The notes: generated by a model from the sequence alone, not told the origin. 64,000 bases of DNA from Nocardia spumae (GCF_020733635.1 NZ_JAJFZL010000001.1:2480001-2544000); one strand, 5' to 3'. Shown: positions 43,686-51,809, counted from the stretch's first letter. A program made the numbers and translations.

Positions 43686-45077
43686 ATGGCCCACCCGGAA
43701 ACAGGGACCGACCCCGCGGCGATGACCGCGGCGGAGTTGGCCGCCGCCTATTCGGCCGGGGCTTTGTCTCCTGTCGAGGCCACCAAGGCGGCGCTGGACG
43801 CGATCGCCGCGCGCGACGAGACCCTCAACGCGTTCTGTCTCGTCGATCCGGAGCGGGCCCTGATACAGGCCAAGGAATCCGAGGCGCGCTGGCACAACGG
43901 ACATGCGCAGGGCCTGCTCGACGGCGTCCCGATCTCGATCAAGGACATCTTCCTGACCGAGGGCTGGCCGACGCTGCGCGGCTCGACCTCGATCCGGCCC
44001 GATGTGCCGTGGCCGGTCGACAGCCCGGCCGCGGCCCGGCTGCGCGAGGACGGCCTGGTCTTCCTCGGTAAGACCACCACGCCGGAGCTGGCGTGGAAGG
44101 CGACCACCGACAGCGCGCTGACGGGAATCACCCGCAACCCGGTCGACCCGGCCAAGACCTCGGGCGGGTCCTCCGGCGGTTCGGCCGTCGCGGTGGCGGC
44201 CGGGATGGGACCGGTCTCGATCGGCACCGACGGTGGCGGCAGCGTGCGGATTCCGGCGTCGTTCTGCGGGGTGGTCGGGTTCAAGCCCACCCACGGTCGT
44301 ATTCCGCTGTATCCGGCCAGCCCGTTCGGCCCGCTGGCGCACGGTGGGCCCTTCGCCCGGACCGTCGAGGATGTGGCGCTGCTGATGGACATCCTGTCGC
44401 TGCCCGATCCGCGTGACCCCACCGCGGGCGCGCCGCCGCTGGCCACCTTCCGCGGTGAACTGCAGCGGGAAGTGCGCGGGGCGACGGTCGGGTACTCGGC
44501 GACGCTCGGCTTCGCCGAGGTCGATCCGGAGGTGGCGGCCGTGGTCGGGGCGGCGGTGCGGCGGCTCGACGAAGCGGGACTGCGGGTGGTCGAGGCCGAT
44601 CCCGGATTCGCCGATCCACGCGCGGCGTTCGAACAGATGTGGGCAGCGGGCGCGGCGGCGATGCTGGCGACCTTTCCCCCCGGGACGCGGGAGCGTGTCG
44701 ATCCCGGACTCGGTGCGGTGTGGGACCGCGGCCGCACCCTCAGCGCGGTGGACTACATCGACGCCCGCGCCGTGGCCGCCGAAGTGGGAATCGCCATGGG
44801 CGCCTTCCACACCGCGCACGATGTGCTGATCACCCCCACCGTGCCGATCACCGCCTTCGAGGCGGGACACGATGTGCCGCCGGGCAGCGCGCTCGAGAGC
44901 TGGCCGCAGTGGACGCCGTTCACCTATCCCTTCAACCTCACCCAGCAGCCCGCGATCAGTATCCCGGCCGGGGTGACGGCCGCGGGGATGCCGGTGGGCC
45001 TGCAGATCGTCGGGCCCCGGCACTCCGACGATTTCGTGCTCGCCGTGGCACGCTTCGCCGAATTGGTACTGGCGTGA
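43686..45077 (+). CDS. Amidase (amidase-signature family)
   Basis: 463 residues with the Ser-cisSer-Lys triad: Lys in GVPISIKDIFLTEG, cis-Ser in KTSGGSSGGSAVAVAAGMGP and nucleophile Ser in TDGGGSVRIPASFCGVVGFKPT. Such enzymes hydrolyse carboxamides to acid and ammonia; some act on maleamate, nicotinamide or carbamoyl compounds, and a few are GatA-like, but no gatB/gatC is present here. It is translated from ATG 43686, with GGGAG 7 nt upstream. It is the second gene of the rightward operon and ends before a strong bidirectional terminator. Confidence 0.88.
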   Translation: MAHPETGTDPAAMTAAELAAAYSAGALSPVEATKAALDAIAARDETLNAFCLVDPERALIQAKESEARWHNGHAQGLLDGVPISIKDIFLTEGWPTLRGSTSIRPDVPWPVDSPAAARLREDGLVFLGKTTTPELAWKATTDSALTGITRNPVDPAKTSGGSSGGSAVAVAAGMGPVSIGTDGGGSVRIPASFCGVVGFKPTHGRIPLYPASPFGPLAHGGPFARTVEDVALLMDILSLPDPRDPTAGAPPLATFRGELQREVRGATVGYSATLGFAEVDPEVAAVVGAAVRRLDEAGLRVVEADPGFADPRAAFEQMWAAGAAAMLATFPPGTRERVDPGLGAVWDRGRTLSAVDYIDARAVAAEVGIAMGAFHTAHDVLITPTVPITAFEAGHDVPPGSALESWPQWTPFTYPFNLTQQPAISIPAGVTAAGMPVGLQIVGPRHSDDFVLAVARFAELVLA

Positions 45078-45080
45078 ACA

Positions 45081-45119
45081 CGCCTGCGGCCCGGACCTTC
45101 CCGGTCCGGGCCGCAGGCG
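45081..45119. terminator. Bidirectional terminator inside the island
   Basis: A 17-bp perfect stem (CGCCTGCGGCCCGGACC at 45081-45097 paired with 45103-45119) and a 5-nt loop fill the gap between the convergent amidase and DUF3830 genes. Confidence 0.75.
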
Positions 45120-45125
45120 CGCGCG

Positions 45126-45626
45126 TCAGTCGGAAGCTCTGGTGAAGGCGAGGGTTTCGCCCTCCACCCCACGCAGCCACAGTGCGTTGCAGGCCGCCCC
45201 GAGTTCGGGCAGTCCGGACTCGATGGTGGCGAACACATTGCCCGGCACCCAGCCCATATCACCGTTGATCAGCAGATTGTTGCGGTCGTAGAACAGTGCG
45301 AGGTCGGTCGCCCCCTGGGCGTCGTGCGCGGCCGAGCCGGGCTCGTACCCGTAGGCGGGGTTGCCGATCTCCCACGGCTCGAAGTCGAACAGGCACACAT
45401 CGCCCGGAATGGGGGTGACAGTGGGATTCTCGCGATGTGGCGCCGCGGTGATGCGCGGCACCAGGGTGTACACCTCGTTGCGGGCGTATTTGGCGTGGAA
45501 GGCGTCGCCCTCCTGCGGCAGGGCGTCCCAGACCGCCGCGCAGGTGTGTGGCGCCAGCTCGTCGAGCAATCGCGCGCGCACACTGACGCCCGCCTTGGTC
45601 AAGGTGATGGTGAGGTATCGGGCCAT
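45126..45626 (-). CDS. DUF3830 family protein (cyclophilin-like fold)
   Basis: 166 residues. Family features: MARYLTITLTKAGVSVRARLLDELAPHTCAAVWDALP at the start, GDVCLFDFEPWEIGNPAYGYEPG in the middle and NNLLINGDMGWVPGNVFATI later. The fold is cyclophilin-like and no reaction is established. As I recall, such proteins recur beside racemase-fold, amidase and aminotransferase genes, suggesting action on the same small-molecule pathway. CAGGAG lies 6 nt before the ATG. It follows the aminotransferase by 34 bp, so it is the second gene of that leftward operon. Confidence 0.8.
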   Translation of the reverse strand: MARYLTITLTKAGVSVRARLLDELAPHTCAAVWDALPQEGDAFHAKYARNEVYTLVPRITAAPHRENPTVTPIPGDVCLFDFEPWEIGNPAYGYEPGSAAHDAQGATDLALFYDRNNLLINGDMGWVPGNVFATIESGLPELGAACNALWLRGVEGETLAFTRASD

Positions 45627-45660
45627 CGAGATCTCCTGTTCGGATCGCGGTCGGTCGCGG

Positions 45661-46902
45661 TTACAGCTCGTCGAGGACCCGTGCCCAGATGGCCAGGGCC
45701 TCCTCGATCTGCTCGGAGGTCACGATCAGCGGTGGGATCATGCGCACCACATTGCTGTATGCGCCGCAGGTCAGCAGCAGCAGGCCGTGCTCGGCGGCCA
45801 GCCGCTGTGCCGCGGCCGCGGTGGCGGTATCGGGTTCGCCCGTCGCGGTGGTGAATTCGCTGCCGACGAGCAGTCCGAGGCCGCGCACATCGCCGACCGC
45901 CTTGGTGGCGCCGGCCCGGACCCCGGCCAGCAGTTGTTCGCCGCGAGCGGCGGCATTGTCGACCAGTCCCTCGGATTCGATGACATCGATGGTCGCCACC
46001 GCGGCCGCGCACGCGACCGCGTTCCCGCCGTAGGTCCCGCCCTGGGATCCCGGCCATGCCTTCGCCATCAGCTCGCGCGGGGCCGCGATACCGGACAGCG
46101 GGAAGCCGCTGGCCAGACCCTTCGCGATCGTGATGATGTCCGGTCGCACGTCGAAATGCTGGTGGCCGAAGAACTTTCCGGTGCGGCCGAATCCGGTCTG
46201 GATCTCGTCGAGGACCAGCAGAATGCCGTGCCGGTCCGCCCGCTCCCGCAGCCCCTGGAAGAACCGGGTGTTGCCGGGGATGTAGCCGCCCTCGCCCAGC
46301 ACCGGCTCGACGATGAACGCGGCCGTTTCGTTCGGTGCGGTGAGGGTCGTGAGCACGTAGTCGAGTTCGCGCAGCGCGAAGTCGGTGGCCTGTTCCTCCG
46401 ACCAGCCGTACCGGTAGGCGGTGGGGAACGGCGCGACGTGGACGCCACTCATCAGCGGGCTGAAGCCGGCCGAGAATCGGGTGCCGGAGGTGGTCATGGT
46501 GGCGGTGGCGACGGTGCGGCCGTGGAACCCGCCGTGGAACACCACGACATTGGGCCGGCCGGTGGCCTGGCGGGACAGGCGCAGCGCCGCTTCCACGGCC
46601 TCGCTGCCGGAGTTGGCGAAGAACAGCGAGTCCAGATGGGACGGCAGCACATCGGCGAGGCGTTCGGTCAGGCGCAGCAGCGGGCGATGCATCACGGTCG
46701 TGTACTGGCCGTGGATCAGGCTGCCGATCTGTTCGCGCGCGGCCTCGACCACGCGGGGGTGGCAGTGTCCGGTGCTGGTGACGCCGATTCCGGCGGTGAA
46801 ATCCAGATAGCGGCGACCGTCGGTGTCGTACAGGTAGCAGCCTTCGCCATGGTCGACAGTGACCGGTGTGGCCTGCTTGAGAACGGGGGAAAGTGCAGTC
46901 AT
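45661..46902 (-). CDS. Class III (omega-amino acid) aminotransferase
   Basis: 413 residues, PLP-dependent fold type I. Class III signatures are YLDFTAGIGVTSTGHCHPRVV, FFANSGSEAVEAALRLSRQATGR, VFHGGFHGRT, LLVLDEIQTGFGRTGKFF and the PLP lysine in ITIAKGLASGFPLSG. It resembles 4-aminobutyrate, beta-alanine and diaminobutyrate transaminases. Paired with the divergent semialdehyde dehydrogenase, it would convert an omega-amino acid to a semialdehyde for oxidation. The ATG has GGAGG upstream. The shared operator lies about 60 bp upstream of the start. Confidence 0.9.
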   Translation of the reverse strand: MTALSPVLKQATPVTVDHGEGCYLYDTDGRRYLDFTAGIGVTSTGHCHPRVVEAAREQIGSLIHGQYTTVMHRPLLRLTERLADVLPSHLDSLFFANSGSEAVEAALRLSRQATGRPNVVVFHGGFHGRTVATATMTTSGTRFSAGFSPLMSGVHVAPFPTAYRYGWSEEQATDFALRELDYVLTTLTAPNETAAFIVEPVLGEGGYIPGNTRFFQGLRERADRHGILLVLDEIQTGFGRTGKFFGHQHFDVRPDIITIAKGLASGFPLSGIAAPRELMAKAWPGSQGGTYGGNAVACAAAVATIDVIESEGLVDNAAARGEQLLAGVRAGATKAVGDVRGLGLLVGSEFTTATGEPDTATAAAAQRLAAEHGLLLLTCGAYSNVVRMIPPLIVTSEQIEEALAIWARVLDEL

Positions 46903-46950
46903 GGTGATCCGCCTCCCGGGCGACGGGGAAATCCGGACGGTCCCGGATTC

Positions 46951-46981
46951 TTATTGTCGGATTGTTGACAATACGTATAAC
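46951..46981. promoter_or_regulatory. Second GntR-type operator with promoter
   Basis: ATTGTTGACAAT (46961-46972) is a perfect ATTGT-N2-ACAAT palindrome. It shares the 15-bp TCGGATTGTTGACAA (46957-46971) with the region at 42666-42680. For the rightward gene, TTGTCG (46954-46959), 16 bp and TATAAC (46976-46981) form a promoter with the operator in its spacer. An extra ATTGT half site is at 46953. Confidence 0.65.
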
Positions 46982-47106
46982 ATGGCGGCGACGGTGACGG
47001 CAATGACAGCGCTGGAAATGGGTAGAGAGCGACGATGGCCGGCTATCGCGCGGCCGGTCATCGTCGCGACCGGGTGCGGGTGTCCCGCAGAACAGAGGAG
47101 CAAGCG

Positions 47107-48582
47107 ATGACGCAAACCGTTGCGGAGGCGGACGCGGCCACGCGGGCGGCGATCGACAGTGTGCCGACAGGATTGTTCATCGGCGGACAGTGGTGCGATA
47201 CCGCGGCCCGGACGCCGGTCGTCGACCCCGCGACCGGGCAGGCACTGTGCACCGTCGCCGACGCCGGCCCGCAGGACGGACTGGACGCGCTCGCCGCCGC
47301 CGCGGCCGCGCAGGCCGACTGGGCGGCCACTCCCGCCCGCACTCGTTCGGAGATCCTGCAGCGCGCCCACCGGGCACTGCTCGACGACACCGAGCGGCTG
47401 GCCCGCATCGCCACCGCCGAAATGGGTAAACCGCTGGCCGAGGCGCGCGGTGAGATCGCCTACGCCGCGGAGTTCTTCCGCTGGTTCGCCGAGGAAGCGG
47501 TCCGCGTCGACGGCGGGTACATGCCGGCGCCCACGGGCGGTTCCCGGTTCCTGGTGACCCGCCAGCCGGTCGGCCCGAGTCTGCTGATCACCCCGTGGAA
47601 CTTCCCGATGGCGATGGCCACCCGCAAGATCGGGCCCGCCCTGGCCGCGGGCTGCACCAGTGTCGTCAAACCCGCCGAACAGACGCCGCTGTGCACCCTC
47701 GCGCTGGCCGAGATCCTCAGTGCCGCAGGTGTTCCCGACGGTGTGGTCAATGTGGTCACCACCTCGGATCCGGCCGCGGTCACCGGTGCGATGATCGCCG
47801 ACAGCCGGTCTCGCAAATTGTCCTTCACCGGATCGACCGCGGTCGGGAAGCTGCTGCTGGAGCAGTGTGCGAAGACGGTCATGCGGACATCGATGGAACT
47901 GGGCGGCAACGCGCCGCTGATCGTCTTCGACGACGCCGACCTGGACGCGGCGATCGAGGGCGCGCTGGCGGCGAAGATGCGCAATATCGGGCAGGCCTGC
48001 ACGGCCGCGAATCGCATCCTCGTGCAGCGCCCGGTCGCCGCGGAATTCGCCCGCCGGCTGGCCGAGCGAATGGCGGCACTGCCGATGGGGCGTGGCACCG
48101 ACGACGGGGTCGTGGTCGGGCCGCTGATCGACGCCGCCGCCGTGACGAAGGTTTCGGAACTGGTCGACGATGCCCGCCGGCGCGGCGCCACGGTGGTACT
48201 GGGCGGGACCGCGGTGGACGGGCCCGGATACTTCTATCCCGCCACCGTGCTCACCGATGTGCCCGACGATGCCGAGATGTTCGCCACCGAGATCTTCGGT
48301 CCGGTGGCCGGGCTGACGGTGTTCGATACCGAGGAGGAGGCGATCACCCGCGCCAACGACACCCCCTACGGCCTGGTCTCCTACGTGTTCACCGAGAATC
48401 TGCGGCGCGGGCTGCGGGTGAGCGAGGCGCTCGACACCGGAATGGTCGGGCTCAATCAGGGAGTGGTGTCGAATCCGGCCGCGCCGTTCGGCGGGGTCAA
48501 GGAGTCCGGCCTCGGCCGCGAGGGCGGCTTCGGCGGCATCGACGAGTTCCTGGAGACCAAGTACATCGGGGTGGCACTGTGA
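47107..48582 (+). CDS. NAD(P)-dependent succinate-semialdehyde-type dehydrogenase
   Basis: 491 residues of the aldehyde dehydrogenase superfamily. The catalytic Cys is in NIGQACTAANRI and the general-base Glu in MELGGNAPLIVF; the nucleotide-binding FTGSTAVGK and the SSADH-like RFLVTRQPVGPSLLITPWNFPMAMATRK and GLNQGVVSNPAAPFGGVKESGLGREGG are all present. It is likely to oxidise the semialdehyde produced by the adjacent transaminase. Its TGA overlaps the next ATG (TGATG). The leader of about 120 bp contains a short frame (46982-47110) of doubtful meaning. Confidence 0.9.
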   Translation: MTQTVAEADAATRAAIDSVPTGLFIGGQWCDTAARTPVVDPATGQALCTVADAGPQDGLDALAAAAAAQADWAATPARTRSEILQRAHRALLDDTERLARIATAEMGKPLAEARGEIAYAAEFFRWFAEEAVRVDGGYMPAPTGGSRFLVTRQPVGPSLLITPWNFPMAMATRKIGPALAAGCTSVVKPAEQTPLCTLALAEILSAAGVPDGVVNVVTTSDPAAVTGAMIADSRSRKLSFTGSTAVGKLLLEQCAKTVMRTSMELGGNAPLIVFDDADLDAAIEGALAAKMRNIGQACTAANRILVQRPVAAEFARRLAERMAALPMGRGTDDGVVVGPLIDAAAVTKVSELVDDARRRGATVVLGGTAVDGPGYFYPATVLTDVPDDAEMFATEIFGPVAGLTVFDTEEEAITRANDTPYGLVSYVFTENLRRGLRVSEALDTGMVGLNQGVVSNPAAPFGGVKESGLGREGGFGGIDEFLETKYIGVAL

Positions 48583-49643
48583 TGCCGGTGTTCCGAATTG
48601 CCACCATTCCCGGAGACGGTATCGGCGTCGATGTGACGATCGAGGCCGTCAAGGTCCTCGACGCGGTGCTGCCCGGTATCGAGTGGACCGAATTCGACTG
48701 GTCCTGTGAGCAGTATCTGCGCACCGGTGCCATGATGCCCGCCGACGGCCCCGAACAGCTCGCCGGATTCGACGCGATCCTGCTCGGCGCGGTGGGCTTT
48801 CCCGGTGTGGCCGACCACATTTCGCTGTGGGGGCTGCTGATCCCGCTGCGGCGCGCATTCGGCCAGTACGTGAATCTGCGGCCGGTGCGGTTGCTGCCGG
48901 GGACCGAATCGGCGCTGCGCGGACGCGGCGCCGAAGATCTCGACATCCTGATCGTCCGGGAGAATTCCGAGGGCGAATACTCCGCGATCGGCGGTACGCA
49001 CAATCCGGGCCGTTCCGACGAATTCGTGGTCCAGGAGTCGATATTCACCCGGACCGGATGTGAGCGCATCATCCGTTACGCGTTCGAGCAGGCGCGCCGG
49101 CGCGATCGGAAACTGTGCTCGGCCACCAAATCCAACGGCCTCATCCACTCGATGCCCTACTGGGACAGCGTCTTCGAGCGCATCGCCGCCGACTATCCCG
49201 ATGTGCAGACGCGGCAGATGCACGTCGACGCGCTGGCCGCGGAGATCGTGCTGCATCCGGATCGGCTCGACGTGATCGTGGGGTCGAACCTGTTCGGCGA
49301 CATCCTCTCCGATCTGGCCGCCGCGGTGACCGGCGGGCTGGGGCTCGCGCCGTCGGGCAATATCAATCCGGCCCGGGACGCGCCCTCGATGTTCGAGGCC
49401 GTCCACGGCAGTGCGCCGGATATCGCGGGCCAGGGCATCGCCGATCCGGTGGCGCAGATCCTCGCCGGTGCCATGATGCTCGAGCAGCTGGGCGAATCCG
49501 CGGCCGCGGCGGCGGTCGATCGCGCGGTCTGCGATGTGCTCGCCGAGGGTGCGGTGCGCACTCCCGATCTGGGCGGGACCGCGACCACGACGCAGCTGGG
49601 CACCGCGATCGCCGAGCGGGCGGCGGCGCTGGTCGCGCACTGA
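48582..49643 (+). CDS. Tartrate/D-malate dehydrogenase-type beta-decarboxylating dehydrogenase
   Basis: 353 residues of the isopropylmalate/isocitrate dehydrogenase fold. Features are IATIPGDGIGVDVTIEAVKVL, LLGAVGFPGVADHISLWGLLIPLRRAFGQYVNLRPVRLLPG, IVRENSEGEYSAIGG, TKSNGLIHSMPYWDSVF and VGSNLFGDILSDLAAAVTGGLGLAPSGNI. The D-H-I-S-L-W-G-L segment and RENSEGEYSAIGG point to the TtuC/DmlA (tartrate, D-malate) branch rather than LeuB. It would oxidatively decarboxylate a D-malate-like hydroxy diacid. It is translationally coupled to the dehydrogenase before it and is the last island gene. Confidence 0.87.
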   Translation: MPVFRIATIPGDGIGVDVTIEAVKVLDAVLPGIEWTEFDWSCEQYLRTGAMMPADGPEQLAGFDAILLGAVGFPGVADHISLWGLLIPLRRAFGQYVNLRPVRLLPGTESALRGRGAEDLDILIVRENSEGEYSAIGGTHNPGRSDEFVVQESIFTRTGCERIIRYAFEQARRRDRKLCSATKSNGLIHSMPYWDSVFERIAADYPDVQTRQMHVDALAAEIVLHPDRLDVIVGSNLFGDILSDLAAAVTGGLGLAPSGNINPARDAPSMFEAVHGSAPDIAGQGIADPVAQILAGAMMLEQLGESAAAAAVDRAVCDVLAEGAVRTPDLGGTATTTQLGTAIAERAAALVAH

Positions 49644-49664
49644 GGTCCGGCCGGGGCGATCGGA

Positions 49665-50426
49665 TCAGGAGGTCAGCCAGATCGCCTCGGCCGCAGGGCT
49701 ACCCAGATCGATGGTGTGCTCGCCGATCCGCACCGCGATCGTTCCGGCGAAATCGCGCCGCTCGATCACGGTGATCACCGTGTCCAGGGCGATGCCGACC
49801 GAATCGAAGTAGCGCAGCATCGCCGGATCGAAGTCCGAGATGCGCGCCACCCGGCCGGACTGACCGGCCTGGAAATCGCTGAGCTGATGTGCGGGTGGTG
49901 TGGGGACCGCGCCGTCGACCGACGGGATCGGGTCGCCGTGCGGATCGCGGTCGGGGTGGCCGAGCTTGGCGTCGATGCGGGCCACCAGGGTCTCCGAGAC
50001 GGCGTGCTCGAGCACCTCGGCCTCGTCGTGCACCTCGTCCCAGCCGTAGCCGAGTTCGTTGACCAGGAATGTCTCGATCAGCCGGTGCCGGCGCACCATG
50101 GTGACCGCGGCCCGGCGGCCGTTCTCGGTCAGGGTGATCGCCCCGTAGCGGGCGTGTTCGACCAATCCCTGATCGGCGAGTTTGCGTACCGCCTCCGACA
50201 CCGTCGAGGCCGATACCCCGATCCGTTCGGCGAGCAGTTTGGTCGAGACCTTCTCCTGTGACCATTCCTGAGCGCTCCAGATCACCTTCAGGTAATCCTG
50301 AGCGACCGAGGACAGCGACGGCGCCACGCTCCCGGCCTGCTCGCTCGCGCCCGAATCGGGAGACGCTTGTGACGCAGCGGAATCTGCCAGCTCACGCCGG
50401 GTGGCGACATCACGTTTTCCGGGCAC
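49665..50426 (-). CDS. DtxR/MntR-family metal-dependent regulator
   Basis: 253 residues. The N-terminal winged helix (LSSVAQDYLKVIWSAQEW; STKLLAERIGVSASTVSEAVRKLADQGLVEH) is followed by the metal-binding dimerisation domain (MVRRHRLIETFLVNELGYGWDEVHDEAEVLEHAVSETL with Glu/His ligands) and a C-terminal SH3-like/FeoA-type domain (GRVARISDFDPAMLRYFDSVGI). It matches the mycobacterial SirR/MntR protein in this location. It likely represses Mn or Fe uptake genes when the metal is abundant. GTG 50426 is supported by TAAGCT on the minus strand exactly 6 nt upstream (leaderless); the first 35 residues are not conserved. Confidence 0.9.
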   Translation of the reverse strand: MPGKRDVATRRELADSAASQASPDSGASEQAGSVAPSLSSVAQDYLKVIWSAQEWSQEKVSTKLLAERIGVSASTVSEAVRKLADQGLVEHARYGAITLTENGRRAAVTMVRRHRLIETFLVNELGYGWDEVHDEAEVLEHAVSETLVARIDAKLGHPDRDPHGDPIPSVDGAVPTPPAHQLSDFQAGQSGRVARISDFDPAMLRYFDSVGIALDTVITVIERRDFAGTIAVRIGEHTIDLGSPAAEAIWLTS

Positions 50427-50432
50427 GTATCG

Positions 50433-50438
50433 AGCTTA
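50433..50438 (-). promoter_or_regulatory. -10 element of the DtxR/MntR-type gene
   Basis: TAAGCT on the minus strand is 6 nt from the GTG start. Its outermost base is the first base of the repeat array, so the -35 lies within repeat sequence. Confidence 0.45.
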
Positions 50439-50720
50439 GCGGGGGCAGGCGCGGGCTCGGAGGAGGCAGCCTGCGTAACCACGGAGAGCTCGTGGCGGGC
50501 CCCGCTCATCAGGCACAGCGGGGGCAGGCGCGGGCTCGGAGGAGGCAGCCTGCGTAACCACGGAGAGCTCGTGGCGGGCCCCGCTCGTCAGGCACAGCGG
50601 GGGCAGGCGCGGGCTCGGAGGAGGCAGCCTGCGTAACCACGGAGAGCTCGTGGCGGGCCCCGCTCATCAGGCACAGCGGGGGCAGGCGTGGGCTCGGAGG
50701 AGGCAGCCTGGCGTGACCAC
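50438..50720. repeat. 79-bp tandem repeat array, three full copies and one partial
   Basis: Units start at 50438, 50517, 50596 and 50675. The first three are nearly identical (one change, CTCATC to CTCGTC, seen in copy 2); the fourth is cut after about 46 bp and has drifted. Each unit begins AGCGGGG and contains CCCCGCT 62 bp later, and also holds CCACG-N7-CGTGG, so it can fold into nested hairpins. The period is not a multiple of 3, which argues against coding. It resembles the VNTR/MIRU-type minisatellites of mycobacteria. Confidence 0.9.
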
Positions 50721-50813
50721 GCCCGCGACCCGCGGGCGCTGGTTCACCCTGTCGCCGGTGACGGTCGGGTGAACAACAGCCCCGCCGAATCCCGGTCGGT
50801 GTCCGCTCTTGCG

Positions 50814-50819
50814 TAGGCT
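50814..50819 (+). promoter_or_regulatory. -10 element of ribF
   Basis: TAGGCT lies 7 nt before GTG 50827, supporting this start codon and a leaderless transcript. Confidence 0.45.
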
Positions 50820-50826
50820 GCGGTGT

Positions 50827-51798
50827 GTGCAGAGATGGCGAAGTCTCGAGGAAATGCCACCGGACTGGGGGCGGTGCGTGCTCACCATCGGCGTGTTCGA
50901 CGGTGTCCATCGCGGTCACGCCCAGCTGATCAGCCGTGCCGTGAAATCCGCTGCGGTACGCGGTGTTCCCTCGGTTCTGATGACCTTCGATCCGCATCCG
51001 ATGGAGGTGGTGCGCCCCGGTTCGCATCCGGCGCAGCTCACCACGCTGACCCGGCGCGCGGAACTGGTGGAGGAACTCGGTATCGATGTGTTCTGCGTGA
51101 TGCCGTTCACGCAGGACTTCATGAAGCTGACCCCCGGCCGCTACGTCCACGATCTGCTGGTCGAGAAGTTGCATGTGGCCGAGGTCGTGGTCGGTGACAA
51201 CTTCACCTTCGGCAAGAAGGCCGCCGGCACCGTGGAGACCATGCGCGAGCTGGGCGGCCGGTTCGGCTTCGAGGTCGACGGGGTGACCCTGGTCGGCGAG
51301 CATGCGGTGACCTTGTCCTCCACCTACATCCGGGCCTGCGTCGATGCCGGCGATATGGCCGCGGCGGCCGACGCGCTGGGCCGCCCGCACCGGGTGGAGG
51401 GGGTGGTGGTGCACGGTGACGGCCGGGGCCGCGAACTGGGCTTCCCGACCGCCAACGTGGCGCCGCCGATGCATGCCGCCATTCCCGCCGACGGCGTGTA
51501 CGCGGGCTGGTTCACCGTGCTGGCCGCCGGGGAGACCGTCGGCGACATCCGTCCCGGCAAGCCGGTGATGGCGGCGATCTCGGTCGGTACCAATCCGACG
51601 TTCTCCGGCCGCACGCGAACGGTGGAGGCGTTCGTGCTCGATACCGAGGCCGATCTGTACGGCCAGCACGTCGCGGTCGATTTCGTGAAGCATCTGCGCG
51701 GTATGCGCCGTTTCGATTCGGTGGACGAGCTGATCGCCGCGATGCGCGGCGACGTCGAGCAGACCCGCCAGGTCCTCGCCGCCGGCTCCGCGGGCTGA
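50827..51798 (+). CDS. ribF: Bifunctional riboflavin kinase/FAD synthetase
   Basis: Phosphorylates riboflavin to FMN and adenylylates FMN to FAD. 323 residues. The N-terminal nucleotidyltransferase domain shows TIGVFDGVHRGHAQLI, TFDPHPMEVV, VVVGDNFTFGKKAAG and SSTYIRACVDAGD; the C-terminal kinase domain shows VVVHGDGRGRELGFPTANV, DGVYAGWF, SVGTNPTFSG and TVEAFVLD. The GTG at 50827 fits the -10 spacing and the family N-terminus (VQRWRSLEEMPPDWG). The repeat array is directly upstream, separated by about 100 bp. A hairpin terminator follows. Confidence 0.95.
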   Translation: MQRWRSLEEMPPDWGRCVLTIGVFDGVHRGHAQLISRAVKSAAVRGVPSVLMTFDPHPMEVVRPGSHPAQLTTLTRRAELVEELGIDVFCVMPFTQDFMKLTPGRYVHDLLVEKLHVAEVVVGDNFTFGKKAAGTVETMRELGGRFGFEVDGVTLVGEHAVTLSSTYIRACVDAGDMAAAADALGRPHRVEGVVVHGDGRGRELGFPTANVAPPMHAAIPADGVYAGWFTVLAAGETVGDIRPGKPVMAAISVGTNPTFSGRTRTVEAFVLDTEADLYGQHVAVDFVKHLRGMRRFDSVDELIAAMRGDVEQTRQVLAAGSAG

Positions 51799-51809
51799 GC
51801 CCTCCGCGA

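Larger units (their letters stand above)
50427..50826. other. Intergenic region with tandem repeats and two promoters
   Basis: This 400-bp gap holds the minus-strand -10 of the DtxR gene (50433-50438), a 79-bp tandem-repeat array and the -10 of ribF (50814-50819). No gene was found. Confidence 0.6.

Noticed and set aside
43686..45077. GatA subunit of a tRNA amidotransferase
   Set aside because: No gatB or gatC is adjacent, and the gene sits in a catabolic operon under a GntR-type operator.
48582..49643. leuB (3-isopropylmalate dehydrogenase)
   Set aside because: Substrate-loop residues and RENSEGEYSAIGG fit the tartrate/D-malate branch, and no leu genes are nearby.
50288..50509. Minus-strand frames across the tandem repeat (peptide MSGARHELSVVTQAASSE)
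   Set aside because: The 79-bp period shifts the reading frame at each copy and there is no ribosome-binding site or promoter for it.
50438..50720. CRISPR array
   Set aside because: The repeats are directly contiguous 79-bp units without variable spacers, and no cas gene is near.
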